Source of the DNA: Betaproteobacteria bacterium
GTDB lineage: Bacteria > Pseudomonadota > Gammaproteobacteria > Burkholderiales > SG8-41
Assembly: GCA_016192825.1 (NCBI GenBank)
Contig: JACPTK010000050.1
Location: forward strand, 87,120-151,119
Length of the DNA: 64,000 nucleotides
Reading direction: 5' to 3'
This document shows positions 7,886-17,274 of the stretch, piece after piece. The position numbers were made by a program, and so were the translations under genes. Within the stretch, counting starts at the first letter, position 1; the number at the start of each line of letters is the position of its first letter. The notes under the pieces are model-generated. The model saw nothing but the letters and a program-made list of their open reading frames with translations. It was not told the origin of the DNA and did no database searches.

Positions 7886-9316
7886 ATGCGGAACGAGGAA
7901 ACATCAGCGGGCGGCGCGGGCGCGACGCGCCGGATCGCGCGCCACGCGGCGACCCTGGCCTACGACGATCTGCCGCCGGCGCTCGTCGAGCTGACCAAGC
8001 AGTGCGTGCTCGACACGATCGGCGTCACGATCGGCGCGAGCAGCCTCGCCCCCGAGGCGCGCATCGTCGCGGGCTACGTCGGCGACCTGGGCGGAAAGCC
8101 GGAGAGCACGCTGCTCGGCTTCGGCGCGAAGGCGCCCGCGCCGTGGGCGGTATTCGTCAACGGCAGTCTCGGACACATGCTCGACTACGACGACCTCGGC
8201 GGTGGTCACGTCAGCATCGTGACGGTGCCGGTGGCGCTCGCGCTTGCCGAAAAATCCGGCGGCATGAGTGGGCGCGATCTTATCACCGCGATTGCCGCGG
8301 GAGCCGACGTCATGACGCGGCTGACGCTGGCGATCCGGATCCCCGACTGGACCATGACCGAAGGCTGGTTCGCGACGCAGCTGCTGGGGTTTATCGGCGG
8401 CGCCGCGACGGCGGCGCGCGCACTCGGGCTGGATGCGGAGCAGACCGAGAACGCGCTCGGCATCGGCTTCAACCAGATGAGCGGCAGCCGCCAGATGGCG
8501 GTGGGCGCCGCGACGCATATGCGGTCGATGCAGGCGGGATTCTCCGGCCAGGGCGCGGTGATGGCGGCCGAACTGGCGCGCCGCGGCATCATCGGCTCGA
8601 AGGAGATCCTCGAAGGCCGCTACGGCCTCTTCAAGACCTACGTGCGGACCAGCGAGCCGGACTGGGACGCGATCGTGGGGGACCTCGGCGCCCGCTTCCC
8701 GCTGCTCGATACGCATGGGTTCAAGGTGTGGCCGGCATGCGGCTATACGCGGCCCACCAACGCCGCGGTGCTGGAGCTGCGGAAGGAACTGGACCTGGGG
8801 CCCGACGACGTCGAGTCCATCACAGTGGTGGGCGGCACGCGCGCCACGCAGCTTCTCTCGGAGCCGCTCGACCGCAAGCGCAGGCCGCAGGAGAGCATCG
8901 ATGGCAAGTACAGCATCCCGTTCACCACGGCGGTGATGATGGTGAAGGGCAACGTGCGCCTGCTCGACTACACCGACGAGGGGCTGAGCGACCCCGCCGT
9001 GCTGGCGATGGCCGACAGGGTGAGTTACCGGGCCGAGGGCGCGTTCCCGGACGTGGTGGGCGGCAGTTCGTCGGTTTCGCGCCCGACCGTGGAGATCAGG
9101 ACCAGGGACGGCAAGCTGCATGCGCGCAAGGTGGCCCATCTGCCCGGCGACCCGAAACAGCCGGTGAAGCGGGAATTCCTCGAAGCGAAGTGCCGCGATT
9201 GCGTTGCATTCTCCGCCAAACCGGTTTCCGCCCGAAACGTCGACCGCGTCATCGAGATGGTGTGGAACCTGGAGGACGTTTCCGACGCGACCGAGATCGT
9301 CAGGCTGCTTTCGTAA
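7886..9316 (+). CDS. MmgE/PrpD family protein
   Basis: The product is 476 residues of the MmgE/PrpD family, which includes 2-methylcitrate dehydratase and cis-aconitate decarboxylase. The family's helical N-domain appears as VLDTIGVTIGASSLAPEA, with FVNGSLGHMLDYDDLGGGHVS near residue 93 and HGFKVWPACGYTRPTNAA near residue 277. ATG 7886 was chosen because family homology begins just after it. Neighbours are a Bug receptor upstream and a CapA-like gene downstream. A dehydratase or decarboxylase acting on a di- or tricarboxylate is likely; the exact substrate is inferred only from context. A second, divergent family member lies at 10484-11893. Confidence 0.88.
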   Translation: MRNEETSAGGAGATRRIARHAATLAYDDLPPALVELTKQCVLDTIGVTIGASSLAPEARIVAGYVGDLGGKPESTLLGFGAKAPAPWAVFVNGSLGHMLDYDDLGGGHVSIVTVPVALALAEKSGGMSGRDLITAIAAGADVMTRLTLAIRIPDWTMTEGWFATQLLGFIGGAATAARALGLDAEQTENALGIGFNQMSGSRQMAVGAATHMRSMQAGFSGQGAVMAAELARRGIIGSKEILEGRYGLFKTYVRTSEPDWDAIVGDLGARFPLLDTHGFKVWPACGYTRPTNAAVLELRKELDLGPDDVESITVVGGTRATQLLSEPLDRKRRPQESIDGKYSIPFTTAVMMVKGNVRLLDYTDEGLSDPAVLAMADRVSYRAEGAFPDVVGGSSSVSRPTVEIRTRDGKLHARKVAHLPGDPKQPVKREFLEAKCRDCVAFSAKPVSARNVDRVIEMVWNLEDVSDATEIVRLLS

Positions 9317-9359
9317 CGGGCGCGGAGACCGGTAGGGGAATTGATAGAAGGAGCGAGAG

Positions 9360-10484
9360 ATGGCACAAGGTTCGTCCGAAGTCTCTTTCATCGGCACCGG
9401 CGATTGCGGCCCGGTTCACGGGCCCCAGGACGGGTTCCCGGTCGAACGCTACACGGAGCTCGTGCGACCGACGCTCGCGAAGGTCGATTTGCGCTTCGCC
9501 AACTGCGAGCGCCAGTACTCATCGCGCGGGACCGCCAGCGAGCGGGCGCCGCACGGCCGCCAGCCGCCTGAGATGGCGAGAATCTTCACCGATTGCGGGT
9601 TCGATGCCGTGACCATCGCCAACAACCACATGTACGACTACGGCCCCGATGCGCTGCTCGACACTCGCGCCCTGCTGCTCGCGAAGGGCATCCGGGTGAC
9701 GGGCGCGGGCCGCGACCTCGCCGAGGCGCGCGAGCCGGCGATCGTCGAGAAGAACGGCATCCGGGTGGGCTTCCTCGGCTTTTGCTCGGTGATTCCCGAG
9801 GGCGGCGAGGCGGGGCCGGACAAGGTCGGCATCGCCCCGCTGCGCGTCAAGACCGAGTACGAACCGCGCGGACCGCACGCGCCGGTGCGGGTCCTCACGC
9901 GTCCCGACGAGCGCGACCTCGAGATGATCCTCGCGGACGTCGCGGCCCTGCGCGAGCGCGTGGACATCGTGATTCCGGTGTTCCACTGGGGCGTGATCTG
10001 GGTGCCGCGCGTCATCGCGGACTACCAGGTGACGGTGGCGCGCGCCTGCATCGACGCCGGCGCGGATCTCGTGCTCGGGCACCACGCCCACGTGCCGAAG
10101 GCGATCGAGATGTACAAGGGCAAAGCGATCTTCTACAGCCTGAGCAATTTCTGCATGACCAAGCCGTTTCCCTCGCCCAAGTGGCAGGAGACGCCGTGGA
10201 TGCACGGGGCGCTGCGCAACCACGCCGACCAGAATCCCGACCTGCCGCTGCTGCCGTATGGGCGCGACGCCCGGCGCTCGCTGCTCGCGAAGGCGGTGTT
10301 CACGAAGTCGGGCGTGAAAGAGGTGTCCTTCCTGCCGATGATGATCGACAACCTCTACCGTCCCGAGGTGCTGCGCCGGGGTGAGGAGCGCTTCGACGAC
10401 ATGGTGCGCTACATGGAATGGGTGTCGGAAGGATTCAACCACCGATTCGCGGTCCGGGGCGACGAAGTGGTGATCACGGGCTGA
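9360..10484 (+). CDS. CapA family protein (second paralogue)
   Basis: The product is 374 residues and parallels the 4323-5441 protein over its full length: TGDCGPVHGPQDGFP, ANNHMYDYGPDALLDT, VFHWGVIWVPRVIADYQVT and GHHAHVPKAIEMYKG match its metal-site motifs. The start ATG 9360 follows an AAGGAG site. Its stop overlaps the start of the next MmgE/PrpD gene (TGATG), so the two are translationally coupled. This coupling to a carboxylate-metabolism enzyme argues for a metabolic hydrolase or phosphatase role rather than capsule synthesis. Activity is unknown. Confidence 0.85.
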   Translation: MAQGSSEVSFIGTGDCGPVHGPQDGFPVERYTELVRPTLAKVDLRFANCERQYSSRGTASERAPHGRQPPEMARIFTDCGFDAVTIANNHMYDYGPDALLDTRALLLAKGIRVTGAGRDLAEAREPAIVEKNGIRVGFLGFCSVIPEGGEAGPDKVGIAPLRVKTEYEPRGPHAPVRVLTRPDERDLEMILADVAALRERVDIVIPVFHWGVIWVPRVIADYQVTVARACIDAGADLVLGHHAHVPKAIEMYKGKAIFYSLSNFCMTKPFPSPKWQETPWMHGALRNHADQNPDLPLLPYGRDARRSLLAKAVFTKSGVKEVSFLPMMIDNLYRPEVLRRGEERFDDMVRYMEWVSEGFNHRFAVRGDEVVITG

Positions 10485-11893
10485 TGGGAGAGGGCATGGG
10501 GTCGGCACGCGACAAGACCGATGCCACGCAGCAGCGCCTCCTCGATTACGCGCTGGGGCTTGGCTACGATGCGCTGACCCCGCGCGCGGCGCACGAAGCG
10601 AAAGTGCGGGTGATCGACACGCTCGCGGCGCTCGCCGGCGGCTTCGACGGCGAGGCCTGCGTAATCGCGCGCCGCATGGCGGCGCGCACGCCCGATCCCG
10701 AAGGCGCTACCGTGGTCGGCACCGCCATGAAGACGGCGCCCGACATGGCGGCGTTCGCCAACGCAACCGCCGCCCGCTACGTCGAGCTGAACGACGTCTA
10801 CCACTGGCCCGGCAGCGCCGGCGGCCACCCGAGCGACGTGGTGATGCCGCTCCTCGGCGTCGCGGAGCACGCGCGGGCGGGCGGGCGCGACCTGATCACT
10901 GCCGTCGTGCTGGCATACGAGATCTACCTGCGGTTGTCCGACGCCATCGGCCGGACCCATTTCGACTGCGCGAACTTCGCCTGCATCGGGGTCGCCGCGG
11001 CGTCGGCCCGGCTGCTCGGCTTGTCGCGCGCCCGGGCGGGCCACGCCCTGTCCATGGCCGCGGTACCGAACAACATCCTGCGCCGGGTACGCACCGGCCA
11101 CCTCTCGATGTGGAAGGCGGTAACCGCCGGCCACGCGGGTAAGGCGGGCGTGTTCGCCGCATTGCTCGCGCGAGAAGGCATGGACGGCCCGCCGCAGCCG
11201 TTCGAGGGCCGTTCCGGCTGGAGCGAGCACGTCGCCGGCAAGCGCTTTGCGCTCGATGTCATGGGCGGCAGCGGCGTGCGGTTCAAGGTCGAGGACACCC
11301 TGATCAAGCCGCGCTCGTCCTGCGCGACGACGATCTCCTCGATCCTCGCGGCGGAAAAGGTCGCGCCCCTGCTGAGAAACCGCATCGCCGACGTGGAGCG
11401 CGTTACCGTCGAGACCTACGGTCGCGCGAAGGCCGGCATGGGCACGGGCGAGCACCACTGGAACCCGGATTCGCGCGAGACCGCCGATCACAGCATTCCC
11501 TACGTGGTCGCGGCGGCGCTGATCGACGGCACCGTCACGCCCAGGCAGTTCGACGAGGCGCACCTGCGCGATCCTGGCTTGCGTGCGCTGCTCGCGAAGA
11601 TCGAGGTCGTGGCGAACGACGGGTTTACCCGCGCCTACGAAAAGGTGCCGGTCGAGCATCACACGCGCGTCAGCGTCGTGACGCGGGGCGGCGAGCGCTT
11701 CACGGGCGAGGCGGGCGGCGAGAAGGGCGATCTCGCGCAGCCCAAGAGCGATGCCCAGATCGGGGAGAAGTTCCTCGGAACCGCTGAGCCGTTCCTCGGG
11801 CCGCAGCGCGCCGAGGCAATGCTGCAGCGGCTTTGGCGGCTCGACCGCCTGGAGAGCGTCGCGGAGATTCCCGGCGGATTCACCAGGATTTGA
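10484..11893 (+). CDS. MmgE/PrpD family protein (second member)
   Basis: The product is about 469 residues. Family features are VRVIDTLAALAGGFDGEA near residue 40, FANATAARYVELNDVYHWPG near residue 87, and a C-terminal LWRLDRLESV. The start overlaps the stop of the CapA gene in TGATG; an in-frame ATG at 10496, behind GGGAGAGGG, is an alternative start with a better ribosome site. It differs clearly from the 7886-9316 paralogue, so different substrates are likely. It is followed 17 bases later by an amidohydrolase gene in the same operon. Confidence 0.86.
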   Translation: MGEGMGSARDKTDATQQRLLDYALGLGYDALTPRAAHEAKVRVIDTLAALAGGFDGEACVIARRMAARTPDPEGATVVGTAMKTAPDMAAFANATAARYVELNDVYHWPGSAGGHPSDVVMPLLGVAEHARAGGRDLITAVVLAYEIYLRLSDAIGRTHFDCANFACIGVAAASARLLGLSRARAGHALSMAAVPNNILRRVRTGHLSMWKAVTAGHAGKAGVFAALLAREGMDGPPQPFEGRSGWSEHVAGKRFALDVMGGSGVRFKVEDTLIKPRSSCATTISSILAAEKVAPLLRNRIADVERVTVETYGRAKAGMGTGEHHWNPDSRETADHSIPYVVAAALIDGTVTPRQFDEAHLRDPGLRALLAKIEVVANDGFTRAYEKVPVEHHTRVSVVTRGGERFTGEAGGEKGDLAQPKSDAQIGEKFLGTAEPFLGPQRAEAMLQRLWRLDRLESVAEIPGGFTRI

Positions 11894-11910
11894 CGATCAG
11901 GAGACGAAGG

Positions 11911-13062
11911 ATGGCGAAAGACGGCTTCAAAATTTTCGACACCGACACGCACGTCGGGCCCTATCTCGACGTGCTGGAGAAATATCTGACGGACGGCGAA
12001 AAGGCGAGGCTGCCCGCGTGGGAACAGTTCAAGTCCGCGACCAACCGCGGCTACGCGATCTACGCGAAGGGCCAGCGCCACTATCGCCGCCGGCTCGGCG
12101 CCTCGGACCCGCAGGACACGCGCGGCAAGTACATGGCGGGATTCACCGGCGCGCACGGCGCGCGCAAGCCCCATCCGCGCGTGGACTACGAGCCCGACAA
12201 GCGTATCGAGGACATGGACTACGAGGGCGTCGACGTGAATCTCCTGCTGCCCTCGGGCTGGTTCGGCACCTGGACCGCGGGAGACGACGTCGCGCTCGAG
12301 CAGGGGATGTACCGCGCCTATCACCGCTGGATGAACGATTACTGCGCCGCCTGTCCCGACCGGCTCGGCGGCGTCATCCTCGCCTGCGCGCGCGACGTGC
12401 CGGGGACCCTGGAAGAGATCAAGCGGTGGGGACGATCGCGCTGGGCGTGGGGACTGATGGCCTACGCGCCGTACGGGATGCCCATCGACCATCCCGATCT
12501 CGAGCCGGTGTGGGCTGCGTGCGAGGAGTACGATCTCGCGGTCGCGCTGCACACCTTTACGGTGATGCCGCCGTACGCGCCCGGGGGGCTCGACACCTGG
12601 GACAACCTGTTCCTGCAGCGCTCCGCGGCGCATCCCTGGTGCGGCATGCGGAACATGGCCGCCCTGATCGGCGCCGGCGTCATGGACCGCTACCCGCGGC
12701 TCCGCATCGGCACGCTGGAAGCGGGCCATGGCTGGCTGCCGTTCTGGATGGAGCGGCTGAACGAGCACGCGAAGACGATCCGCTCCGCGCTGCCGCAGCT
12801 CCAGCGTACGCCCGGGGAATACGTGACGGGCGGCCGCTATTTCCAGAGCATCGAGGCGCCGGAGGGCGAGAAGCTCACCAACGCCGTCATCGATCTCATC
12901 GGCGAGGACGTATTGATGTACGCGTCCGATTATCCGCACGGCGAAAGCCATTTCCCGGACACCGTCAACATGGTGATGGCGTGGAAGATGCCCGAATCGC
13001 GCAAGCGCAAGCTCTTCTGGGACAACGCGCTGCGCTATTACACCCGCTGCGGCCTGAAGTGA
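11911..13062 (+). CDS. amidohydrolase (ACMSD-like, amidohydrolase_2 family)
   Basis: The product is a 383-residue TIM-barrel metal-dependent hydrolase or decarboxylase. The N-terminal metal motif is FDTDTHVG, the DxDxH variant of this subfamily. Later barrel elements are DVNLLLPSGWF, VALHTFTVMPP and the C-terminal YASDYPHGES, whose Asp is the usual metal ligand. Family relatives hydrolyse lactones or decarboxylate aromatic-derived acids. CAGGAGACGAAGG precedes the ATG. It sits in an operon-like run with MmgE/PrpD upstream and a Bug receptor downstream. Substrate is unknown. Confidence 0.85.
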   Translation: MAKDGFKIFDTDTHVGPYLDVLEKYLTDGEKARLPAWEQFKSATNRGYAIYAKGQRHYRRRLGASDPQDTRGKYMAGFTGAHGARKPHPRVDYEPDKRIEDMDYEGVDVNLLLPSGWFGTWTAGDDVALEQGMYRAYHRWMNDYCAACPDRLGGVILACARDVPGTLEEIKRWGRSRWAWGLMAYAPYGMPIDHPDLEPVWAACEEYDLAVALHTFTVMPPYAPGGLDTWDNLFLQRSAAHPWCGMRNMAALIGAGVMDRYPRLRIGTLEAGHGWLPFWMERLNEHAKTIRSALPQLQRTPGEYVTGGRYFQSIEAPEGEKLTNAVIDLIGEDVLMYASDYPHGESHFPDTVNMVMAWKMPESRKRKLFWDNALRYYTRCGLK

Positions 13063-13097
13063 CCGCGGCTGCTGCTGATCGAAGACGGGGGGCAATC

Positions 13098-14066
13098 ATG
13101 AAATCGATTCCGGTAGTCGCGGCGCTCGCGGCGGCGGTCCTCTTCTCCGGCGTTGCCGCGGCACAGGGCGCGGCGGCGGGCTATCCGGCGCGGCCGGTGC
13201 GGGTGCTCGTGGCGCAAACCGCGGGCGGGAATGCGGACGCGCAGGCGCGCCTGTTCGCGGCAAGGCTGGGCGACAGCCTGGGCAGGCAGTTTGTCGTCGA
13301 CAATCGCCCGGGCCGTTACATTGCCTGGTCCATCGCGGCGAAATCGCCGACTGACGGCTATACGCTGCTCGCGGTGCTTCCCGATCTGACCTACGCTCCC
13401 GCCCTGGATCGCAACCTGCCGATCGACCCCACCCGGGACTTCGCGCCGATTTCGCTCATGACGCAAACGCCCTATTTGCTCGTGGTGAACCCCTCGCTGC
13501 CGGCGAGGTCGGTCAAGGAGCTGGTCGCCCTGGCCAGGTCGAATCCCGGCAAGCTCAACTTTGGCGGCGGCATCACCGGTGCCGGCACGCACCTGATGTC
13601 GGCGCTGTTGTTTTCCCTTGCCGGGATCAAGGCAACCTACATCCCGTACAAGGGAGCGGCGCAATCGCTCATCGATATCGTCGCAGGCCAGATCGATGCG
13701 GGGTTCGGAACGGCGACGGCGGCCCTGTTCGCGCAATCCGGCAAGCTGCGCGCACTGGGCATCAGCACGGCCACGCGTTCGCCGCTGTTTCCCGACCTCC
13801 CGACCATTGCGGAGCAAGGGGTGCCTGGATTTGACGCGCGCGCATTCCACGGCTGGGCCGCGCCGGCGGGAACGCCGGTCGAGGTCATACGCAAGCTAAG
13901 CGTGGAGTTGATCAATGCGGCCAGGTCCGCCGAGATCGTGGCGGCCGTCAGGAACAGCAACAGCGAGGTGGTTGGCAGTACGCCGGAGCAGTTCGCACGG
14001 TTCATGGCGGCCGAGATCCCGCGCTGGCGCAGCGTGGTTCAGCAATCCGGGATCAACGTCGAATAG
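13098..14066 (+). CDS. Bug-family substrate-binding protein
   Basis: The product is a 322-residue receptor with signal peptide MKSIPVVAALAAAVLFSG and cleavage near AAAQ. The Bug blocks are YPARPVRVLVAQTAGGNAD, FVVDNRPGR, TDGYTLLAVL, IPYKGAAQSLIDIVAGQ and LPTIAEQGVPGFDA. It resembles the 19829-20815 receptor more than the others: both read TAGGNADAQARLFAA or GGATDIQARLFAA near the start and contain a LLAVLP or LLAIIP block. It lies 35 bases after the amidohydrolase gene and may be in the same transcript. The ligand is unknown. Confidence 0.92.
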   Translation: MKSIPVVAALAAAVLFSGVAAAQGAAAGYPARPVRVLVAQTAGGNADAQARLFAARLGDSLGRQFVVDNRPGRYIAWSIAAKSPTDGYTLLAVLPDLTYAPALDRNLPIDPTRDFAPISLMTQTPYLLVVNPSLPARSVKELVALARSNPGKLNFGGGITGAGTHLMSALLFSLAGIKATYIPYKGAAQSLIDIVAGQIDAGFGTATAALFAQSGKLRALGISTATRSPLFPDLPTIAEQGVPGFDARAFHGWAAPAGTPVEVIRKLSVELINAARSAEIVAAVRNSNSEVVGSTPEQFARFMAAEIPRWRSVVQQSGINVE

Positions 14067-14163
14067 AACGGGCCTGGGGCATGGCGCCCGGCACGAAGCA
14101 TGAGGCAAGGCAGGATGCGGCGTCGCGTTGTGTCAGGCTAACCAGAGAGAGGGGCATCGCAAC

Positions 14164-15318
14164 ATGAGCATTAGAGGGAAGGCCTATGTCGTGGGGATCT
14201 ACGAGCATCCCGCGCGCAAGATCGAAAACAAGTCGCTCGCACGGCTTCATGCCGAGGTCGCCAAAGGCGCCCTCGAGGATGCCGGGCTGACGACCCGGGA
14301 CGTGGACGCGTATTTCTGCTCCAGCGACGCGCCGGGACTCGGCGGCATCAACATGATCGACTACCTGGGCCTGACCGTCAGGCATTCCGACTCGACCAAC
14401 ACCGGCGGCTCGTCCTACCTCTACCACGTCGCCCACGCGGCCGAGACGATCGCCGCCGGCAAGTGCAACGTTGCGCTGGTGACCTGCGCGGGCTTCGGCC
14501 GGCGCGGCACGCTTGCCCGAGATCACGGCGCCGACGTGCCGGAAGGGGCGTTTGAAACGCCGTACGGCCCGGTGACGCTGAATCTGTACGCGATGGCCGC
14601 GATGCGCCACATGTACCAATACGGCACCACCAGCGAGCAGCTGGCCTGGGTGAAGGTCGCCGCCTCGCATCACGCCCAGCACAACCCCAACGCGCTGCTG
14701 AAAAAGGTGCTGACGGTCGAGGACGTCGTCAACTCGCCGTTGATCGCCGACCCCCTGCATCGCATGGACTGCTGCGTGGTGACGGACAGCGGCGGCGCGG
14801 TGATCGTGGCGAAGCCGGAGGTCGCGAAAAGCCTGAAGCGCCCGCTGGTGAAGTTGATCGGCGCGGGCGAGTCGCCCAAGGGCCAGATGGGCGGCAAGGT
14901 GGACCTCACCTATACGGGCGCCGTGCGGTCCGGCCCGATTGCGTTCGACGAAGCCGGCGTCAAGCCTTCGGATATCAAGTACGCGTCGATCTACGACAGC
15001 TTCACCATCACCGTCGTCATGACGCTCGAGGACCTGGGCTTTTGCAGGAAGGGCGAGGGCGGCAAGTTCGTCATGGACGGCAATTTGATCTCGGGCGTCG
15101 GCAAGCTGCCTTTCAATACCGACGGCGGCGGCATGTGCAACAACCACCCCGGCAATCGCGGCGGCATCACCAAGATCATCGAAGCCGTACGCCAGCTGCG
15201 CGGCGAGTCGCACCCGAAGGTGCAGGTCCGGAACTGCGACATCGCGCTGGCGCACGGCACCGGCGGCTCGCTGGGCACCCGCCACGGCAGCGCCACGCTG
15301 ATCATGGAAAGGGAGTAA
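14164..15318 (+). CDS. thiolase-superfamily protein lacking catalytic cysteines
   Basis: The product is a 384-residue thiolase-fold protein. Where biosynthetic and degradative thiolases have the nucleophilic Cys (usually NxCxSG), this one reads NTGGSSYLY near residue 79. The C-terminal second Cys position reads LAHGTGGSLGTRHG. The His-region CNNHPGNRGG is kept. Such proteins, paired with a DUF35 partner, include steroid side-chain retro-aldolases (Ltp2 type), so C-C bond cleavage without thiolysis is plausible. The DUF35 gene follows four bases after the stop, supporting a complex. The start ATG 14164 is the family-consistent one. Confidence 0.85.
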   Translation: MSIRGKAYVVGIYEHPARKIENKSLARLHAEVAKGALEDAGLTTRDVDAYFCSSDAPGLGGINMIDYLGLTVRHSDSTNTGGSSYLYHVAHAAETIAAGKCNVALVTCAGFGRRGTLARDHGADVPEGAFETPYGPVTLNLYAMAAMRHMYQYGTTSEQLAWVKVAASHHAQHNPNALLKKVLTVEDVVNSPLIADPLHRMDCCVVTDSGGAVIVAKPEVAKSLKRPLVKLIGAGESPKGQMGGKVDLTYTGAVRSGPIAFDEAGVKPSDIKYASIYDSFTITVVMTLEDLGFCRKGEGGKFVMDGNLISGVGKLPFNTDGGGMCNNHPGNRGGITKIIEAVRQLRGESHPKVQVRNCDIALAHGTGGSLGTRHGSATLIMERE

Positions 15319-15322
15319 ACCG

Positions 15323-15724
15323 ATGGCCACGCCCTATCAGGAGAGAACGATCCCGGCACCCCATCTGAACGAGGGGGACGCGCCGTATTTCGAGGCGGCG
15401 GCGCAGGGCAAGCTGCTCGTCAAGTTCTGCAACGACTGCAAGCAGTATCACCACTATCCGCGCGCGTTGTGCCCGTTCTGCTTCAGCGACAGGACCGAGT
15501 GGAAGGAGGCGAAGGGAACCGGGACGGTGTACAGCTACAGCATCTCGCGCGCCTCGGGGCCGGTCCCGTACGCGATCGCCTATGTCACGCTGGACGAGGG
15601 CGTGTCGATGATGACCAACATCGTGGACTGCGATCTCGACACGATACGCTGCGGACAAAAGGTGACGGTGACGTTCAAGCCCGCCGAGGGGGGCGTCGTC
15701 ATCCCGATGTTCAAGCCGGCCTGA
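15323..15724 (+). CDS. DUF35 zinc-ribbon/OB-fold protein, partner of thiolase-like protein
   Basis: The product is 133 residues with a DUF35 layout: an N-terminal helix, a rubredoxin-like zinc ribbon with Cys36, Cys39, Cys50 and Cys53 (CNDC then CPFC), and an OB-fold from GTVYSYSISR to VTVTFKPAEGG. DUF35 proteins are obligate or structural partners of thiolase-like enzymes and acyl-CoA aldolases. Its gene starts four bases after the thiolase-like gene, so the two subunits are probably made together. The call is firm; the acyl-CoA substrate is unknown. Confidence 0.9.
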   Translation: MATPYQERTIPAPHLNEGDAPYFEAAAQGKLLVKFCNDCKQYHHYPRALCPFCFSDRTEWKEAKGTGTVYSYSISRASGPVPYAIAYVTLDEGVSMMTNIVDCDLDTIRCGQKVTVTFKPAEGGVVIPMFKPA

Positions 15725-15770
15725 GCCGGGCGCGCCCCCCCCCGGGGCCGCCGCCGCCCCGGCGTCCCGG
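15725..15770. terminator. GC-rich convergent gap, possible bidirectional terminator
   Basis: The 46 bases between two convergent genes include a run of C residues and GC-rich segments that can pair. There is no U-tract, so intrinsic termination is uncertain. Its location between convergent stop codons is the main support. Confidence 0.35.
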
Positions 15771-17168
15771 TCAGTCCATCGTGCGAACGTCGGGGCTGAC
15801 GGCGATTCTCATCTCCGTCAACTGCGTCACTTCCTCGGGCGTGAATCCCGGCGCCACTTCCTCGAGGACGAACCGGCCGTCCTGCCAGCGCAGCAGCGCG
15901 AGGTCGGTCACGACCCAATCCACGCAGCTTTTTCCGGTCAGGGGAAGCGCGCATTTTCGTTTCAGCTTCGGCCGGCCCTTGCTGTCGCAGTGCTCCATCA
16001 CGATGATGAGCTCCTTCTTGCCGGCGACCAGATCCATGGCGCCGCCGATGCCGCCTCTCGTCGCGTCGGACCGGCTCCAGTTGGCGAGGTTGGCGTGCTC
16101 GTCGACCTCGTACGCGCCGAGGATCACGGTATCGATCTTGCCGCCCCGCGCCATCTCGAACGAAGTGACGCTGTCGAAGAACGAGGCGCCCGGCACCAGC
16201 GAGATGAACTGGCCGCCGGCGTTGTAAAGGTCGAGGTCGATATCGTCGCCGGTGACAATCTTGCCGTAGCCCAGGATGCCGTTCTCGGCGTGGAGCATGA
16301 CATGGCGGTCCTGCAGGAAGTTCGACACCTGGGTCGGAATCCCCGTGCCGAGATTCACGTAACTGCCGTCCCTGACCAGCCGGGCGGCGCGCTTCGCTAT
16401 CCCCGCGCGTGTCAGCGCCGGCTTGCCGTTGTAGAGACGGGCCGTATCCGCGGCACGGCGCGGACCGCCGGGCGCCGTCAGGCTTCGGATATCCAGTTTC
16501 AGCGTGCTTTTTACCACGCGCGACACGAAAATCCCGGGCAGATCGACGTGTTCCGGCGGGAGCTCGCCCGTTTCCACGATCTCGTCGACCTCGACAATGG
16601 CGACGCGCGCCGCCTTGGCGAAACTGGGATTGAAGTTCTGGCTGCCGCCGCGGAATTGCAGGTTGCCGGCCCGGTCGGACCGGTGCGCCCGCAGCAGCGC
16701 GTAGTCGACGCGAATGGCGTGCTCGAGGACATAAGGCTTGCCGCCGAAGTAACGGATGTCCTTGCCGTCGGCCAGGGCCGTGTCGACGCCGCTCGGCGAG
16801 TAGAACGCCGGTATGCCGGCGCCGCCGGCGCGGCAGCGCTCGACCAGCGTTCCCTGCGGGACCAGTTCCACTTCCAGTTCGCCGGCGATGATCTGCTCCT
16901 CGGACGCCGTCTTCATGCCGGGCCGGTCGGAAAAGGCGGCGATCAATTTCCGGATCTGCCTGTTCTCGGCCAGGATCTGGCCGCGGATCTGTCCGGGCCC
17001 GCCCAGCGAATTGCAGACCACGCAGAGATTCCGGGTTCCCTTGTCGCGCAATGCCACGATCAGGCTTGAGGCAAAGCGGTGCCCGATGCCGAAACCGGCG
17101 ATGGCGACGACGGCTCCGTCGGGAATGTCCGCGATCGCTTGTTCAGGAGAATCGATGACCTTGTTCAT
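15771..17168 (-). CDS. fused alpha-beta class I CoA-transferase
   Basis: The product is 465 residues joining both subunits of a 3-oxoacid-type CoA-transferase. The alpha-like half (about 1-225) has VAIAGFGIGH and YFGGKPYVLEHAI. The beta-like half (about 245-465) has VNLGTGIPTQVSNFL and the catalytic glutamate motif AENG with Glu295. Class I enzymes move CoA from a donor such as succinyl-CoA or acetyl-CoA to a 3-oxo or other short acid. It lies opposite to the thiolase-like/DUF35 pair and could activate or recycle their substrate. Fused forms are less common than separate subunits but well known. Confidence 0.9.
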   Translation of the reverse strand: MNKVIDSPEQAIADIPDGAVVAIAGFGIGHRFASSLIVALRDKGTRNLCVVCNSLGGPGQIRGQILAENRQIRKLIAAFSDRPGMKTASEEQIIAGELEVELVPQGTLVERCRAGGAGIPAFYSPSGVDTALADGKDIRYFGGKPYVLEHAIRVDYALLRAHRSDRAGNLQFRGGSQNFNPSFAKAARVAIVEVDEIVETGELPPEHVDLPGIFVSRVVKSTLKLDIRSLTAPGGPRRAADTARLYNGKPALTRAGIAKRAARLVRDGSYVNLGTGIPTQVSNFLQDRHVMLHAENGILGYGKIVTGDDIDLDLYNAGGQFISLVPGASFFDSVTSFEMARGGKIDTVILGAYEVDEHANLANWSRSDATRGGIGGAMDLVAGKKELIIVMEHCDSKGRPKLKRKCALPLTGKSCVDWVVTDLALLRWQDGRFVLEEVAPGFTPEEVTQLTEMRIAVSPDVRTMD

Positions 17169-17274
17169 CCGACGTCTCGTTGGTGGTTTGAAGGCGTTGG
17201 CGATTATCGCGCATTTTGCCGGCGGGCCCGACGCCGCGGCCGGCCGCGCCCGGCGCTGCGCGGACAGGTTCGCG

